Shown piece after piece: positions 31,077 through 40,802 of a stretch of DNA of 64,000 nt. Within the stretch, counting starts at the first letter, position 1. Each line of letters opens with the position of its first letter. The notes beneath the pieces are model-generated. The model saw nothing but the letters and a program-made list of their open reading frames with translations. It was not told the origin of the DNA and did not search any database. The position numbers and the translations under genes are program-made. The stretch comes from Catenuloplanes indicus (GTDB lineage Bacteria > Actinomycetota > Actinomycetes > Mycobacteriales > Micromonosporaceae), in the NCBI RefSeq assembly GCF_030813715.1, contig NZ_JAUSUZ010000001.1:4216001-4280000 (forward strand). Direction: 5' to 3'.

Positions 31077-31092
31077 TTTCTTCCTCTACCTC

Positions 31093-31500
31093 TCAGACCC
31101 GGCGACGCTTCGGCGGACGGCACCCGTTGTGCGGCTGCGGCGTGACGTCGGAGATCTGCCCGACCTCGAGACCGACGGCCTGCAGCGAACGGATGGCGGT
31201 CTCCCGGCCGGAGCCGGGGCCCTTGACGAACACGTCGACCTTGCGCATGCCGTGCTCCATGGCGCGACGCGCGGCGGCCTCGGCGGCCATCTGCGCGGCG
31301 AACGGAGTCGACTTGCGGGAGCCCTTGAAGCCCACCTGGCCGGCGGAGGCCCAGGAGATGACAGCACCGGTCGGGTCCGTGATGGACACGATGGTGTTGT
31401 TGAAGGTGCTCTTGATGTGCGCCTGCCCGTGGGCGACGTTCTTGCGTTCCTTGCGCCGGACCTTCTTGACTGCGGCCCCAGCGCGTGCCTTGGGTGGCAT
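31093..31500 (-). CDS. rpsK: 30S ribosomal protein S11
   Basis: 135 residues. A basic N-terminal tail ([30 protein letters not shown]) leads into the S11 core, with [31 protein letters not shown] and the conserved C-terminal [19 protein letters not shown]11 lines the mRNA exit region of the platform beside S7 and S18. It sits between rpsM (39 nt upstream) and rpsD. Confidence 0.99.
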   Translation of the reverse strand: MPPKARAGAAVKKVRRKERKNVAHGQAHIKSTFNNTIVSITDPTGAVISWASAGQVGFKGSRKSTPFAAQMAAEAAARRAMEHGMRKVDVFVKGPGSGRETAIRSLQAVGLEVGQISDVTPQPHNGCRPPKRRRV

Positions 31501-31539
31501 AAGCTCTCTGCGCTCCTATATGGGTGAGATCGGGACTTA

Positions 31540-31920
31540 CTACTTCTTGCCGGGCTTCTTCTTGCCGGCGACGGTGCGCTTCGGACCCTTGCGGGTACGA
31601 GCGTTCGTCCGGGTCCGCTGACCGCGGACCGGAAGACCCCGACGGTGCCGGATGCCGGCGTAGCAGCCGATCTCGACCTTGCGGCGAATATCCGCGGCGA
31701 CCTCGCGGCGCAGGTCGCCCTCTACCTTGAAGTTCCCCTCGATGTAGTCGCGCAGCTGCACGACTTCCTCATCGGTGAGGTCCTTGGCGCGCTTGTTCGG
31801 ATCGATGCCGGTCGCGGCCAGCGCCTCGACGGCGCGGGTCCGTCCGACCCCGAAGATGTAGGTGAGCGCGATCTCCATCCGCTTCTCGCGGGGGAGGTCG
31901 ACGCCGACTAGACGTGCCAT
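31540..31920 (-). CDS. rpsM: 30S ribosomal protein S13
   Basis: 126 residues: [21 protein letters not shown], the helix-two-turn-helix [11 protein letters not shown], and the C-terminal [28 protein letters not shown] that reaches toward P-site tRNA. S13 forms inter-subunit bridges in the 30S head. A 175-nt spacer separates it from rpmJ and contains a small CCCCGG/CCGGGG hairpin. Confidence 0.99.
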   Translation of the reverse strand: MARLVGVDLPREKRMEIALTYIFGVGRTRAVEALAATGIDPNKRAKDLTDEEVVQLRDYIEGNFKVEGDLRREVAADIRRKVEIGCYAGIRHRRGLPVRGQRTRTNARTRKGPKRTVAGKKKPGKK

Positions 31921-32095
31921 GTGCGGGCGTACTCCTCAACTTCTTCTCACGGAGGTCTGCGCCGTCCCCTCCCCCGCACTGGCGCGCGTGCGCCTGCCCG
32001 GCGGGGCCCCGGCCTCCGACCGGGGGTGCACCGCGACGAATCGCGGCGGGAACGAACTCAGCTGTCGGGGGCGCGTCGGACCCCGGTCGCCAGAA

Positions 32096-32209
32096 TCAGC
32101 CCTGGCGCTGCTTGTGGCGCGGGTCCTCACAAATGATCATGACCCGGCCGTGCCGGCGGATGACGCGGCACTTGTTGCAGATCTTCTTGACGCTCGGCTT
32201 GACCTTCAC
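32096..32209 (-). CDS. rpmJ: 50S ribosomal protein L36
   Basis: A 37-residue protein read from GTG 32209: [35 protein letters not shown]. It has the Cys-X2-Cys, Cys and His ligands of the zinc-containing form, so it needs zinc for folding. L36 packs against 23S rRNA near the L7/L12 stalk base. It lies between infA and rpsM as expected for this operon; AAAGG is the only weak ribosome-binding site. Confidence 0.97.
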   Translation of the reverse strand: MKVKPSVKKICNKCRVIRRHGRVMIICEDPRHKQRQG

Positions 32210-32318
32210 GGTGCGCCTTTGCTGTTCATCCGTGTCACCGGCACGGCACGATAGCCGCCCGGCTGGCACGGGTGACGGACACAGGAAATCCCGCCCCGTC
32301 GATCAAATAGCGGTGGGC

Positions 32319-32540
32319 TTACTTGTACCGATAGACGATGCGCCCACGGGTGAGGTCGTACGGAGAGAGTTCCACGACGACCCGGTCCTCGGGCAGAATG
32401 CGGATGTAGTGCTGCCGCATTTTGCCGCTGATGTGAGCCAGCACCTTGTGACCGTTGGCGAGCTCCACCCTGAACATTGCGTTCGGCAGTGGCTCGATCA
32501 CTCGGCCTTCGATCTCGATGGCTCCGTCTTTCTTCGGCAT
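32319..32540 (-). CDS. infA: Translation initiation factor IF-1
   Basis: 73 residues starting [23 protein letters not shown], an OB-fold protein with [22 protein letters not shown] and [13 protein letters not shown]. It binds the 30S A site with IF-2 and IF-3 during initiation. It is the first gene of the alpha-type operon here, with its own upstream region carrying a possible promoter and the element shared with the str and S10 leaders. An in-frame upstream extension to 32588 is not needed. Confidence 0.98.
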   Translation of the reverse strand: MPKKDGAIEIEGRVIEPLPNAMFRVELANGHKVLAHISGKMRQHYIRILPEDRVVVELSPYDLTRGRIVYRYK

Positions 32541-32682
32541 GTCCTCCGCTACCTGACAATCGGTTATGGGACGAGCACACAACGCCACTCGCGAGACAGA
32601 ATCGCCTCACGCCAGCCGCGGCCCCGCCACCCACCGAAGCGCTGGTGGACATGACGGAAGGGACGCTGTGCGCCAATCAACG

Positions 32683-32712
32683 AGTGTACGCCGCGCATTA
32701 CATCGACACCAA
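32683..32712 (-). promoter_or_regulatory. Possible infA promoter
   Basis: Minus-strand -35 TTGGTG and -10 TACACT with an 18-nt spacer, about 140 nt ahead of infA. The -10 is identical to that of the better-matching rpoB promoter. The match at -35 is only partial. Confidence 0.4.
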
Positions 32713-32727
32713 ACCGAGGTCACGCAT

Positions 32728-32746
32728 CCCGCGGTCGGGTGTGTCG
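32728..32746 (-). promoter_or_regulatory. Conserved leader element, infA copy
   Basis: Minus-strand CGACACACCCGACCGCGGG, differing by one base from the copies before rpsL and rpsJ. It contains the small palindrome CCCG-ACCG-CGGG. It lies 188 nt ahead of infA, 15 nt beyond the possible -35 box. Confidence 0.7.
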
Positions 32747-32779
32747 CGGGCCGCCGATAACCGGACGTAAGGGCCTAAA

Positions 32780-33337
32780 TCACTCGTCGGAGTCACCGTC
32801 CTCGGCCGCCTTCAACCGCTTCCGGGCCTGCTTCGCCGCCCACCGCTGCGGCTCACCGTTCGCCAGACCGGCCATCGTCGCGATCACCAGGAAGATCCCC
32901 CACGGCCCGGCCACCCAACCCGGCCAGAACGCACCGATGCCGTCGTCACTCTGCACCGCCTGCAGCGCCCAGATCGCCACCACCATCCCGACGACACCCA
33001 GATAGGGCGCCCAGTTCTCGATCAGCCAGCGACGCGTCGCATCCAGATACCGCCCGTCCGCCCCGACCGGCCACTCCGGCACCACCACCGCGCCCTGCAC
33101 CGCACCGGCCGCCGGCACCGCCAGCCGCTGCCGCTCCGCGGGCGCGACATCCGGCAGGTCGGTCAGCAGGGGATCGAGATCGCCGTAGGTCTTGGCCGCG
33201 TAGGCCCGGCCGAGCCGCTCATCGAACTCGGCAAGGTCCAGCCGCCCCTCGTTGAGCGCGACGCGCAGCCGCTCCGCGACCGCCTCGCGATCAGCGTCGG
33301 CCGCACGCATCTCCTCACGCCCCATGCGTACCAGCAT
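32780..33337 (-). CDS. DUF1707 small membrane protein
   Basis: About 185 residues. The N-terminal DUF1707 domain is clear (MRAADADREAVAERLRVAL, NEGRLDLAEFDERLGRAYAAKTYGDLDPLLTDLP), followed by a linker and two TM segments (APYLGVVGMVVAIWALQAV and PWGIFLVIATMAGLA) and a charged C-terminus (KQARKRLKAAEDGDSDE). DUF1707 proteins are common in actinomycetes with no settled role. The start is uncertain: ATGs at 33337, 33325 and 33310, none with a good ribosome-binding site. It sits between map and infA on the same strand. Confidence 0.82.
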   Translation of the reverse strand: MLVRMGREEMRAADADREAVAERLRVALNEGRLDLAEFDERLGRAYAAKTYGDLDPLLTDLPDVAPAERQRLAVPAAGAVQGAVVVPEWPVGADGRYLDATRRWLIENWAPYLGVVGMVVAIWALQAVQSDDGIGAFWPGWVAGPWGIFLVIATMAGLANGEPQRWAAKQARKRLKAAEDGDSDE

Positions 33338-33453
33338 GGCACCGCCCGACAAACCAAATCAAGATCATCAGTGGGTACGGGCGCGGCCCTCCCCGGCCTC
33401 TCCTGAGCACCCGGCGCCCACCCGCCCAGACCCGCCGGCGGCGGCCTCCGTCG

Positions 33454-33578
33454 CCGGTCACCCCCGCGGCGTGCCGCCGGTTCATGCACCCGGTCACCCC
33501 CCGCGGCGTACCGCCGGACTACGCACACCGTCAGCTCCGCCGCCCGCCGCCCGCCGCCGGCTCATGCACCCGGTCACC
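33454..33578. repeat. Short intergenic direct repeats
   Basis: In the ~390-nt gap between map and the DUF1707 gene, a 25-nt stretch (CCGCCGG-Y-TCATGCACCCGGTCACC) occurs at 33474 and 33554 with one difference. A partly overlapping ~28-nt stretch beginning CCGGTCACCCC occurs at 33454 and about 33490. No convincing ORF covers the region. Confidence 0.7.
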
Positions 33579-33641
33579 GTCGCGCACTTCGCGCACCGAC
33601 GCCGGGGCACTACGGAACTCGCGACCGCGCCGGGATATGCC

Positions 33642-33685
33642 TCAGGCGTCACCCATGTCGCTCCAGCGACGCGGGTGACGCCTGA
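33642..33685 (-). terminator. Terminator after map
   Basis: A perfect 13-bp stem (TCAGGCGTCACCC with GGGTGACGCCTGA) enclosing a smaller TCGC/GCGA stem, 44 nt past the map stop. It probably ends the secY-adk-map transcript. Confidence 0.8.
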
Positions 33686-33729
33686 TCAGCTGTGGCCCGC
33701 CCGCCCACCGACCTGAGCGGGTGAGCGCG

Positions 33730-34572
33730 TCAGTTCGTGGCGGGCTGGCGCGCGGTGACCAGATCGCCGAGGCGCTCGCGGCCGCCGTCGACCGCGGTCA
33801 GCACCCAGATGCCGTCCTCCAGCAGCGCCATCGAGTGCTCCACGTGCGCCGCCACGGACCGGTCCTTGGTGATCACCGTCCAGCCGTCGGACAGCTCAAT
33901 CGACTTCGGCGAGCCCAGCGTGATCATCGGCTCGATCGCCAGGCACAGCCCGTTCGTCAGCGAGACGCCCCGCCCCGGCCGGCCGTAGTTCAGCACGTGC
34001 GGGTCCTGGTGCATCTCCGTACCGATGCCGTGCCCGCCGTACCCCTCGACGATCCCGTAGCGGCCGCCCGCGCGCACCGCCTGCTCCACCGCGTGCGAGA
34101 TGTCGGACAGCTTGCCCCGGCCCGACGCCGCACCGCGTGCCGCCGCCGCCAGCCCGGCCCACATCGCGTCCTCCGCGACCGCGGCCATCTTCAGCAGCTC
34201 CGGACGCACCTCGCCGACGCCGACCGTGATCGCCGAGTCGCCGTGCCAGCCGTCCAGCACCGCGCCGCAGTCGATCGAGATCAGGTCGCCCTCCTGGAGC
34301 ACCTGCTTCTCGGACGGGATCGCGTGCACGATCTGCTCGTTCACCGAGGAGCAGATCGACGCCGGGTAGCCGTGGTAGCCCTTGAACGACGGCACCGCGC
34401 CGGCGTCCCGGATGACCTTCTCGGCGATCCGGTCCAGGTCCGCGGTGGATACGCCCGGCGCGACCGCCGCACGCATCTGTTCCAGGGCCTCGGCCACGAC
34501 GAGCCCGGCGGCCCGCATCTTGACTATCTGGTCCGTGGTCTTCAGCTGAATCTTCAGCTGCTGGCGGCGCAT
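33730..34572 (-). CDS. map: Type I methionine aminopeptidase
   Basis: A 280-residue dinuclear metalloprotease that removes N-terminal Met from new proteins. Ligands visible in family order: SFKGYHGYPASICSS (catalytic His), ISIDCGAVLDGWHGDSA (two Asp), GIGTEMHQDPHVLNY (His), IEPMITLG (Glu) and AAHVEHSMAL (Glu). The ATG at 34572 follows AGAGGG. It is the third gene of the secY-adk-map run; a hairpin lies in the 119-nt gap to adk. Confidence 0.97.
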   Translation of the reverse strand: MRRQQLKIQLKTTDQIVKMRAAGLVVAEALEQMRAAVAPGVSTADLDRIAEKVIRDAGAVPSFKGYHGYPASICSSVNEQIVHAIPSEKQVLQEGDLISIDCGAVLDGWHGDSAITVGVGEVRPELLKMAAVAEDAMWAGLAAAARGAASGRGKLSDISHAVEQAVRAGGRYGIVEGYGGHGIGTEMHQDPHVLNYGRPGRGVSLTNGLCLAIEPMITLGSPKSIELSDGWTVITKDRSVAAHVEHSMALLEDGIWVLTAVDGGRERLGDLVTARQPATN

Positions 34573-34630
34573 GCGTACCCTCTGACTCTCGTGCACGTGT
34601 CGGCGCCGCTCAGCGACGCCCTGAACGGCC

Positions 34631-34669
34631 AGAGCCGGCTCAACCGCGTGTATGCGGCTGGCCGGCTCT
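34631..34669 (-). terminator. Hairpin between adk and map
   Basis: A 9-bp stem AGAGCCGGC/GCCGGCTCT capping an inner CCGC/GCGG stem, 22 nt after the adk stop on the minus strand. It could attenuate map expression. Confidence 0.6.
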
Positions 34670-34691
34670 CCCCGCTTCGATGGCGGCCGGT

Positions 34692-35345
34692 TCAGCCGCC
34701 GTAGGACCGCAGTGCGTCGATCGCGCGGACCGTGACGTCCTCGACCGGGCCGGTGGCGTCGATGCCGACCAGCTTGCCCTGTGCCCCGTAGTAGTCGACC
34801 AGCGGTGCGGTGTCGCGGGCGTAGACCCGCAGCCGCTCCGCGATCGTCTCGGCCTTGTCGTCGTCGCGCTGGAACAGCTCGCCGCCGCACCGGTCGCAGA
34901 TGTCCTCCCGGGACGGCGCGTCGAACTCGACGTGCCAGATCTTCCCGCAACCACGGCAGGTGCGCCGGCCGGACAGGCGCCGGATCACCTCGTCGTCGTC
35001 GACGACGAGCTCCAGCACGATGTCCAGCGCGGTGCCCAGGTCGGCCAGCAGCTTGTCCAGCGCGTTCGCCTGGGGCGTGGTACGCGGGAAGCCGTCCAGC
35101 AGGAAGCCGTCCGCGGAGTCCGGCTCGGCCAGCCGCTCCCGGACCATGTTGATCGTGACCTCGTCCGGGACCAGCTGGCCCGCGTCCATGTAGCGCTTGG
35201 CCTCGACACCGAGCGGCGTCCCCTGAGCCACGTTCGCCCGGAAGATGTCACCGGTCGAGATCTTCGGCACGGCCAGGTGGGCGGCGATGAACTCGGCCTG
35301 GGTCCCTTTGCCCGCCCCCGGGGGACCAACCAGTACGAGTCTCAC
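34692..35345 (-). CDS. adk: Adenylate kinase (zinc-type LID)
   Basis: 217 residues. Interconverts ATP + AMP and 2 ADP. P-loop [15 protein letters not shown]-binding [10 protein letters not shown] and LLDGFPRT, and a long LID domain carrying Cys-X2-Cys pairs ([10 protein letters not shown] ... DICDRCGG), the zinc-binding version found in Gram-positives. GTG start at 35345, 37 nt after secY, in the conserved secY-adk-map order. Confidence 0.98.
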   Translation of the reverse strand: MRLVLVGPPGAGKGTQAEFIAAHLAVPKISTGDIFRANVAQGTPLGVEAKRYMDAGQLVPDEVTINMVRERLAEPDSADGFLLDGFPRTTPQANALDKLLADLGTALDIVLELVVDDDEVIRRLSGRRTCRGCGKIWHVEFDAPSREDICDRCGGELFQRDDDKAETIAERLRVYARDTAPLVDYYGAQGKLVGIDATGPVEDVTVRAIDALRSYGG

Positions 35346-35382
35346 CTATGCGCCCCCCTGGCTCGCTCGCTCCGCCCGCCCA

Positions 35383-36714
35383 CTAGCGCAGGAACCCTTC
35401 GTAGTTCCGCTGCATGAGCTGGCTCTCGATCTGCTTCACCGTCTCCAAGCCCACACCAACCATGATGAGCACCGCGGTGCCACCGAACGGGAAGTTCTGG
35501 AACTGGTTGTTGTCGAGCCAGATGAAGAAGAAGTTGGGCAGAATCGAGATCACACCAAGGTACAGCGAACCGGGCAGCGTGATGCGACTAAGGATGAAGT
35601 CAAGATAGTCCGCCGTCGGCTTCCCCGGGCGGATACCCGGGACGAAACCACCGTACTTCTTCATGTTCTCCGCAACCTCGGTCGGGTTGAACGTGATGGA
35701 GACGTAGAAGTAGGTGAAGAAGATGATCAACAAGAAGTAGATCACGATGTGCATCCACGACGCGGGATCCACGATGTTGTTCTGCACCCAGGTCTGCACC
35801 GGCCCCGGGTCGTTCTGGTCGAAGAACTGCAGGATCAGCTGCGGCAGGTAGAGCAGCGAGGACGCGAAGATCACCGGGATGACACCGGCCTGGTTGACCT
35901 TCAGCGGGATGTACGTCGAGGTGCCGCCGTACATCTTCCGGCCGATCATGCGCTTCGCGTACTGCACCGGGATGCGACGCTGTGCCTGCTCGATGAAGAC
36001 GACCAGCGTGATGACCAGCAGGACCATCACGAGAACCGCGATGAACCAGCCCCAGCCGCGGGACTCCTTGATCGCCCAGCCCTCGCTGGGGAGGCGAGCC
36101 GCGATCGAGGTGAAGATCAGGACCGACATGCCGTTGCCGACGCCGCGGTCGGTGATCAGCTCGCCGAGCCACATCACCACACCGGTGCCGGCGGTCATCG
36201 TGATGACCAGCGCGACCAGGGTGATCCACATCGGCAGCCCGGTGTTCTCCGGGACGATCGGGAACTGGTCGCACTGGTTGCTGAACAGCTGGCCGGACCG
36301 CGCCAGGGCCACGAAGGCCGAGGACTGCAGGACCGCGAGGCCGAGCGTCAGGTACCGCGTGTACTGGGTGATCTTCGCCTGGCCGGACTGGCCCTCCTTG
36401 CGGAGCTGTTCGAGGCGCGGGATCACCACCGTCAGGAGCTGCAGGATGATCGACGCGGTGATGTAGGGCATGATGCCCAGCGCGAAGACCGACAGGGACA
36501 ACAGCGCGCCGCCGGAGAACAGGTTCAGCAGCGAGAAGACCCCGCTGGTGGCACCGGACTCCATGACGTCGATGCACTTCTGCACGTTGCTGAACGAGAC
36601 GCCAGGGCTTGGGAGTGTCGCTCCGAGCCGGTAGACCGCGATGATGGCGACTGTAAACAGCAGCTTTTTGCGCAGGTCAGGCGTGCGGAACGCACTGAGA
36701 AAGGCGGAGAGCAA
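35383..36714 (-). CDS. secY: Protein translocase channel subunit SecY
   Basis: 443 residues with ten TM segments, forming the SecYEG pore for exported and membrane proteins. Visible: RTPDLRKKLLFTVAIIAVYRLG (TM1), the plug region FSNVQKCIDVMESGATSGVFSLLNLFSGGALL, LGIMPYITASIILQLL, GNGMSVLIFTSIAARLP and the C-terminal FVPGIRPGKPTADYLDFIL. The TTG start at 36714 has AGGAGG exactly 6 nt upstream and gives the usual start LLSAFLSAF; an extension to 36789 has no such site. Separated from rplO by a terminator. Confidence 0.97.
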   Translation of the reverse strand: MLSAFLSAFRTPDLRKKLLFTVAIIAVYRLGATLPSPGVSFSNVQKCIDVMESGATSGVFSLLNLFSGGALLSLSVFALGIMPYITASIILQLLTVVIPRLEQLRKEGQSGQAKITQYTRYLTLGLAVLQSSAFVALARSGQLFSNQCDQFPIVPENTGLPMWITLVALVITMTAGTGVVMWLGELITDRGVGNGMSVLIFTSIAARLPSEGWAIKESRGWGWFIAVLVMVLLVITLVVFIEQAQRRIPVQYAKRMIGRKMYGGTSTYIPLKVNQAGVIPVIFASSLLYLPQLILQFFDQNDPGPVQTWVQNNIVDPASWMHIVIYFLLIIFFTYFYVSITFNPTEVAENMKKYGGFVPGIRPGKPTADYLDFILSRITLPGSLYLGVISILPNFFFIWLDNNQFQNFPFGGTAVLIMVGVGLETVKQIESQLMQRNYEGFLR

Positions 36715-36936
36715 CTTCTTCCTCCTGCGCGAGGTAGCCGCCACGATGGCGGTCGGAGCGGGTCCCGGTTGCGACACCCGCGTATCCATGGGCTGGAAAC
36801 GGACTCTAACAGTCGGCGACGTGCCCGGTCAGCATGGCCGGGCACATACACCGGCCCCGATATTAACGGCACGGCGTAGTCGGTTCGACACCGCGCCTCC
36901 CCTTTTAACGGTGCGATGCCTCACCAGACACTACGA

Positions 36937-36984
36937 CGAGGGTGCTGATCCGCCCACCAACGGCAGGCGAATTCAGCACCCTCG
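36937..36984 (-). terminator. Terminator after rplO
   Basis: A perfect 12-bp stem CGAGGGTGCTGA/TCAGCACCCTCG with a 24-nt loop, 15 nt past the rplO stop. It splits the long ribosomal run from secY-adk-map, which then needs its own promoter in the ~220 nt before secY; none was confidently located. Confidence 0.8.
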
Positions 36985-36998
36985 TACGCATGTCGTGC

Positions 36999-37442
36999 TT
37001 ACAGCTCGGTCGCCGAGCCGCCGGCCGCCGCGATCTTCTCCTTGGCCGACGCGCTGAACGCATCCGCCTTGACCTGGATCGCAACGCCGTTCAGGTCGCC
37101 CGTGCCGAGCACCTTGATCGCGTGACCGCGGCGAACCGCGCCCTTCGCGACCAGCTCGTCCGGTCCGACCTCGCCGCCGTTCGGGAACAGCTCGGCGAGC
37201 CGGTCCAGGTTCACGACCTGGAAGACGACCTTGTTCTTGTTCTTGAAGCCCTTCATCTTCGGCAGGCGCATGTGGATGGGCATCTGACCACCCTCGAACG
37301 CCGCCGAGATGTTCTTGCGGGCCTTGGAACCCTTGGTACCGCGACCGGCGGTCTTGCCCTTGGAGCCCTCACCGCGACCCACGCGGGTCTTGGCCTTCTT
37401 GGCTCCGGGCGCCGGCCGGAGGTCATGAATCCGGATGGTCAT
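36999..37442 (-). CDS. rplO: 50S ribosomal protein L15
   Basis: 147 residues: [36 protein letters not shown] (basic, Gly-rich extended tail), [18 protein letters not shown], and the C-terminal globular part. A late-assembling 50S protein. The ATG overlaps the rpmD stop by one base (TAATG). The last gene before the terminator. Confidence 0.99.
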   Translation of the reverse strand: MTIRIHDLRPAPGAKKAKTRVGRGEGSKGKTAGRGTKGSKARKNISAAFEGGQMPIHMRLPKMKGFKNKNKVVFQVVNLDRLAELFPNGGEVGPDELVAKGAVRRGHAIKVLGTGDLNGVAIQVKADAFSASAKEKIAAAGGSATEL

Positions 37443-37624
37443 TAGTCGACCTCCTCCACCTTCACGAGGTGGTTCACCGCGAAGATCATGCCGCGAATCT
37501 CCGGCCGATCCTCCTTGACCACCACATCGTTGATCCGCTTCAGGCCGAGCGAACGCAGCGACTCACGCTGGTTGTGCTTGGCGCCGATGGTGGATCGCAG
37601 CTGCGTCACCTTCAGGCGAGCCAT
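37442..37624 (-). CDS. rpmD: 50S ribosomal protein L30
   Basis: 60 residues: [48 protein letters not shown] small 50S protein near the GTPase-associated region side. ATG 37624 is the right start; the longer open frame to 37840 overlaps rpsE and is not coding. It begins one base after the rpsE stop codon. Confidence 0.98.
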   Translation of the reverse strand: MARLKVTQLRSTIGAKHNQRESLRSLGLKRINDVVVKEDRPEIRGMIFAVNHLVKVEEVD

Positions 37625-37625
37625 C

Positions 37626-38249
37626 TCAGACCCCCGCCCCTGCACGCGCCGCGAGCATGGCGGCCGGAGCGACGTCCTCGACCGGCAGGCCACGACGGGC
37701 CGCGACAGCCTCGGGCGACTCGAGCTTCTTGAGAGCCGCGACCGTGGCGTGCACGATGTTGATCGGGTTGGACGAGCCCAGCGACTTCGACAGGATGTCG
37801 TGGATGCCCGCGCACTCCAGCACGGCACGCACCGGGCCACCGGCGATGACGCCGGTACCGGCGGAGGCCGGCTTCAGGAGCACGACACCGGCGGCGTCCT
37901 CACCCTGCACCGGGTGCGGGATGGACGCGGCGATGCGCGGCACCTTGAAGAAGTGCTTCTTGGCCTCCTCGACACCCTTGGCGATCGCCGCGGGCACCTC
38001 CTTGGCCTTGCCGTAGCCGACGCCGACGGTTCCGTCGCCGTCGCCCACGATCACGAGCGCGGTGAAGCTGAAGCGACGACCGCCCTTGACGACCTTCGCG
38101 ACACGGTTGATCGCGACGACCCGCTCGAGGTGCGGGGTCTTCTCGGCCGGAGCGTTACCCCGGCCACCGTCGCGGCCGCGGCCCTCGCGACGGCCGCCGC
38201 CACCTTCAGAACCGCCGGACCCGCCGCCTCGGCGCTGTTGACCTGGCAT
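37626..38249 (-). CDS. rpsE: 30S ribosomal protein S5
   Basis: 207 residues. A ~38-residue Gly/Arg-rich N-terminal extension precedes the core ([48 protein letters not shown]), then [41 protein letters not shown]5 takes part in decoding accuracy and mRNA unwinding. It follows rplR by 12 nt and is coupled closely to rpmD. Confidence 0.98.
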   Translation of the reverse strand: MPGQQRRGGGSGGSEGGGGRREGRGRDGGRGNAPAEKTPHLERVVAINRVAKVVKGGRRFSFTALVIVGDGDGTVGVGYGKAKEVPAAIAKGVEEAKKHFFKVPRIAASIPHPVQGEDAAGVVLLKPASAGTGVIAGGPVRAVLECAGIHDILSKSLGSSNPINIVHATVAALKKLESPEAVAARRGLPVEDVAPAAMLAARAGAGV

Positions 38250-38261
38250 TGGTCTTCCTTC

Positions 38262-38657
38262 CTAGAACTCGAGTCCGGCTTCGCGGGCGGCCGTCGCCAG
38301 GGCGGCGATGCGCCCCGCGTACCGGTTGCCGCCGCGGTCGAAGACGACCTTGCTGACGCCAGCGGCCTTGGCCCGCTCGGCGAGGAGCGTGCCGACCTTG
38401 CCGGCCAGGGCGCTCTTGTCGCCCTCGCCGCCACGGATGGTGGCGTCCATCGTCGAGGCCGACGCGAGGGTGTGCCCCTTGCCGTCGTCCACGACCTGGG
38501 CCGTGATGTGCCGCAGGGACCGGGTGACGACCAGGCGAGGACGCTCCTCCGTGCCACGCACGACGGTGCGCAGCCGGAAGTGACGACGCGCGCGGCCGAC
38601 GGCCCGCTTCGCGGCGATCCCGCCGCCGTTGCGGCGCTTGAGCAGCGTGGCGCTCAC
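38262..38657 (-). CDS. rplR: 50S ribosomal protein L18
   Basis: 131 residues: [35 protein letters not shown] (5S rRNA-binding basic stretch) and [29 protein letters not shown]18 with L5 and L25 anchors 5S rRNA. GTG start overlaps the rplF stop by 4 nt (GTGA), indicating coupling. Confidence 0.98.
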   Translation of the reverse strand: MSATLLKRRNGGGIAAKRAVGRARRHFRLRTVVRGTEERPRLVVTRSLRHITAQVVDDGKGHTLASASTMDATIRGGEGDKSALAGKVGTLLAERAKAAGVSKVVFDRGGNRYAGRIAALATAAREAGLEF

Positions 38658-39196
38658 TTCTTGCCTGCCTTTCCAGCCTTACGGCGGATGACCTCGCCCT
38701 GGTACTTCACGCCCTTGCCCTTGTAGGGCTCCGGCGGACGGATCTTGCGAATGTTCGCGGAGACCTCGCCCACCAGCTGCTTGTCGATGCCGGCCACGTG
38801 GAACAGGGTCGGGCGCTCGACGGTGAACGTGATGCCCGCCGGAGGCTGGATCACCACGGGGTGCGAGAAGCCGAGGGCGAACTCGAGGTCGTTGCCCTTG
38901 GCGGTGACCCGGTAACCGGTGCCGTTGATCTCCAGCGACTTCCGGTAACCCTCGGTCACGCCGACGATCATGTTGGCGACGAGCGTCCGGCTGAGGCCGT
39001 GCAGCTCCTTCGCCTTCCGCTCGTCGTTGGGGCGGCTGACCTGAATGGTGCCGTCCTCAGCGCGCTCAGCGGTGATCGGCTCCGCCAGGGTGTGCGACAG
39101 CTCGCCCTTGGGGCCCTTCACCGTGACAACGGCACCGTCGATCTTGACATCGACGTTGGCCGGCACGGCAATAGACTTACGTCCGATTCGCGACAT
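38654..39196 (-). CDS. rplF: 50S ribosomal protein L6
   Basis: 180 residues, two repeated L6 folds: [31 protein letters not shown], then [15 protein letters not shown] and the C-terminal signature [27 protein letters not shown]6 lies close to the sarcin-ricin loop. 12 nt after rpsH. Confidence 0.99.
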   Translation of the reverse strand: MSRIGRKSIAVPANVDVKIDGAVVTVKGPKGELSHTLAEPITAERAEDGTIQVSRPNDERKAKELHGLSRTLVANMIVGVTEGYRKSLEINGTGYRVTAKGNDLEFALGFSHPVVIQPPAGITFTVERPTLFHVAGIDKQLVGEVSANIRKIRPPEPYKGKGVKYQGEVIRRKAGKAGKK

Positions 39197-39208
39197 TAGA
39201 GCTCTTCC

Positions 39209-39616
39209 TCACCAGACGTAGGCGAGGACTTCCCCGCCCACCCCTCGCTTGCGGGCCTGCCGGTCGGTGAGCAGCCCCTGGGACGTCGAGATGATCGCCA
39301 CGCCGAGGCCGCCGAGCACGCGCGGCAGCTCCGGGGACTTGGCGTACACCCGCAGACCGGGCTTGGACACCCGGCGGATGCCGGCGAGGCTGCGCTCGCG
39401 GCTCGAGCCGTACTTCAGCTCGACCACCAGCTTCTTGCCGACGACGTCCTCTTCCGGGTCCTCGACCGACCAGCTGGCGATGTAACCCTCGGCCTTGAGG
39501 ACCTCGGCGATGTTCGCCTTGATCTTCGAGTAGGGCATCGCCACCCGGTCGTGATACGCCTGGTTGGCGTTACGCAGACGCGTGAGCATGTCTGCGATCG
39601 GGTCAGTCATGGTCAT
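39209..39616 (-). CDS. rpsH: 30S ribosomal protein S8
   Basis: 135 residues: [31 protein letters not shown] and the C-terminal [31 protein letters not shown]. It binds 16S helix 21; in other bacteria S8 is the repressor of the spc operon. Two in-frame ATGs (39616, 39610); AAAGG is 11 nt before the first. The ~100-nt gap to rpsN upstream holds nothing recognised. Confidence 0.98.
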   Translation of the reverse strand: MTMTDPIADMLTRLRNANQAYHDRVAMPYSKIKANIAEVLKAEGYIASWSVEDPEEDVVGKKLVVELKYGSSRERSLAGIRRVSKPGLRVYAKSPELPRVLGGLGVAIISTSQGLLTDRQARKRGVGGEVLAYVW

Positions 39617-39719
39617 TGGTTTGTCAGCCTTTCTCGCCGGGGTTCCCAGGCGACGTGCCGGGGCCTACGGCGAAGAGGTGCCACTGTCTTCTCTGTGAAA
39701 AGCGCAGCGTGGCGGATGG

Positions 39720-39905
39720 TTACCAGGAAGCCTTCGACACACCGGGCAGCTCGCCGCGGTGGGCCATCTCCCGGATGCAGACGCGGCACAGACCGAACTT
39801 GCGGTAGACGGCCTTCGGCCGGCCGCACCGCTGGCAACGGGTGTACGCGCGCACCGCGAACTTGGGCTTCGCGGCCGCCTTCAGGATCAGCGCCTTCTTG
39901 GCCAT
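39720..39905 (-). CDS. rpsN: 30S ribosomal protein S14, zinc-binding type
   Basis: 61 residues: [47 protein letters not shown]. Two Cys-X2-Cys pairs make this the short zinc (C+) form; many actinomycetes carry a second zinc-free paralogue elsewhere that replaces it in zinc shortage. Located between rplE (7 nt upstream) and rpsH. Confidence 0.98.
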   Translation of the reverse strand: MAKKALILKAAAKPKFAVRAYTRCQRCGRPKAVYRKFGLCRVCIREMAHRGELPGVSKASW

Positions 39906-39912
39906 GTCTCGC

Positions 39913-40482
39913 TCACTGCTCCTTGAACGGGAAGCCCAGGAGCTTCAGCAGCGCCCGGCCCTCATCGTCGGTCTTCGCCGAGGTCACCACGGTGATGTCC
40001 ATGCCCCGGGTACGGTCGATCCGGTCCTGGTCGATCTCGTGGAACACCGACTGCTCGGTCAGACCGAACGTGTAGTTGCCGTTGCCGTCGAGCTTGCGCC
40101 CGTCGAGACCGCGGAAGTCGCGGATACGCGGGAGCGCGATCGACAGCAGCCGGTCCAGGAACTCCCACATCCGGTCGCCGCGAAGGGTGACCTTCGCGCC
40201 GATCGGCATGCCCTCGCGCAGCTTGAACTGCGCGATGGACTTGCGGGCCCGGCGGACCAGCGGCTTCTGACCGGTGATGGTGGCCAGATCACGCACAGCA
40301 CCGTCGATGAGCTTGGCGTCACGCGCGGCCTCACCGACACCCATGTTGACCACGATCTTCACCAGACCGGGGACCTGCATGGCGTTCGAGTACTCGTACT
40401 GCTCACGCAGCTGCGCGATGATCTCGTTGCGGTACCGCGCCTTGAGGCGCGGCAGCGTCTTGGTTTCGGTAGCTGCCGTCAT
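39913..40482 (-). CDS. rplE: 50S ribosomal protein L5
   Basis: 189 residues: [72 protein letters not shown], and [37 protein letters not shown]. Binds 5S rRNA and touches P-site tRNA. ATG 40482 is preferred (AAGGA just upstream) over the GTG three bases earlier; both overlap the rplX stop. Confidence 0.98.
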   Translation of the reverse strand: MTAATETKTLPRLKARYRNEIIAQLREQYEYSNAMQVPGLVKIVVNMGVGEAARDAKLIDGAVRDLATITGQKPLVRRARKSIAQFKLREGMPIGAKVTLRGDRMWEFLDRLLSIALPRIRDFRGLDGRKLDGNGNYTFGLTEQSVFHEIDQDRIDRTRGMDITVVTSAKTDDEGRALLKLLGFPFKEQ

Positions 40483-40802
40483 CACAGTTCCTTACCGCTG
40501 CGGCGCGAGATACGGATCTTGGTGCCGTTCTCGTCGATCCGGTAGCCCACCCGGGTCCGGTTGCCGTCGGAGTCGACCACCATCACGTTCGAGACGTGAA
40601 TGGGAGCCTCCTGCGTCACGATGCCACCGGTCTTGGCGCCACGCTGGGTGGTCTGGATGCGCTGGTGCTTCTTGACTCGGTTCACGCCCTCGACCAGGAC
40701 CTTGTCCAGGCGGGGGTAGGCCGCGATGACCTTACCCCGAACGCCCTTGTCCTTCCCGGCGATGACCTCGACCGTGTCGCCCTTCTTGACCTTCACGGTC
40801 AC
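40482..40802 (-). CDS. rplX: 50S ribosomal protein L24
   Basis: 106 residues with a KOW motif: [38 protein letters not shown], then [20 protein letters not shown]. An early 50S assembly initiator. Its GTG overlaps the rplN stop by 4 nt. Confidence 0.98.
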   Translation of the reverse strand: MTVKVKKGDTVEVIAGKDKGVRGKVIAAYPRLDKVLVEGVNRVKKHQRIQTTQRGAKTGGIVTQEAPIHVSNVMVVDSDGNRTRVGYRIDENGTKIRISRRSGKEL

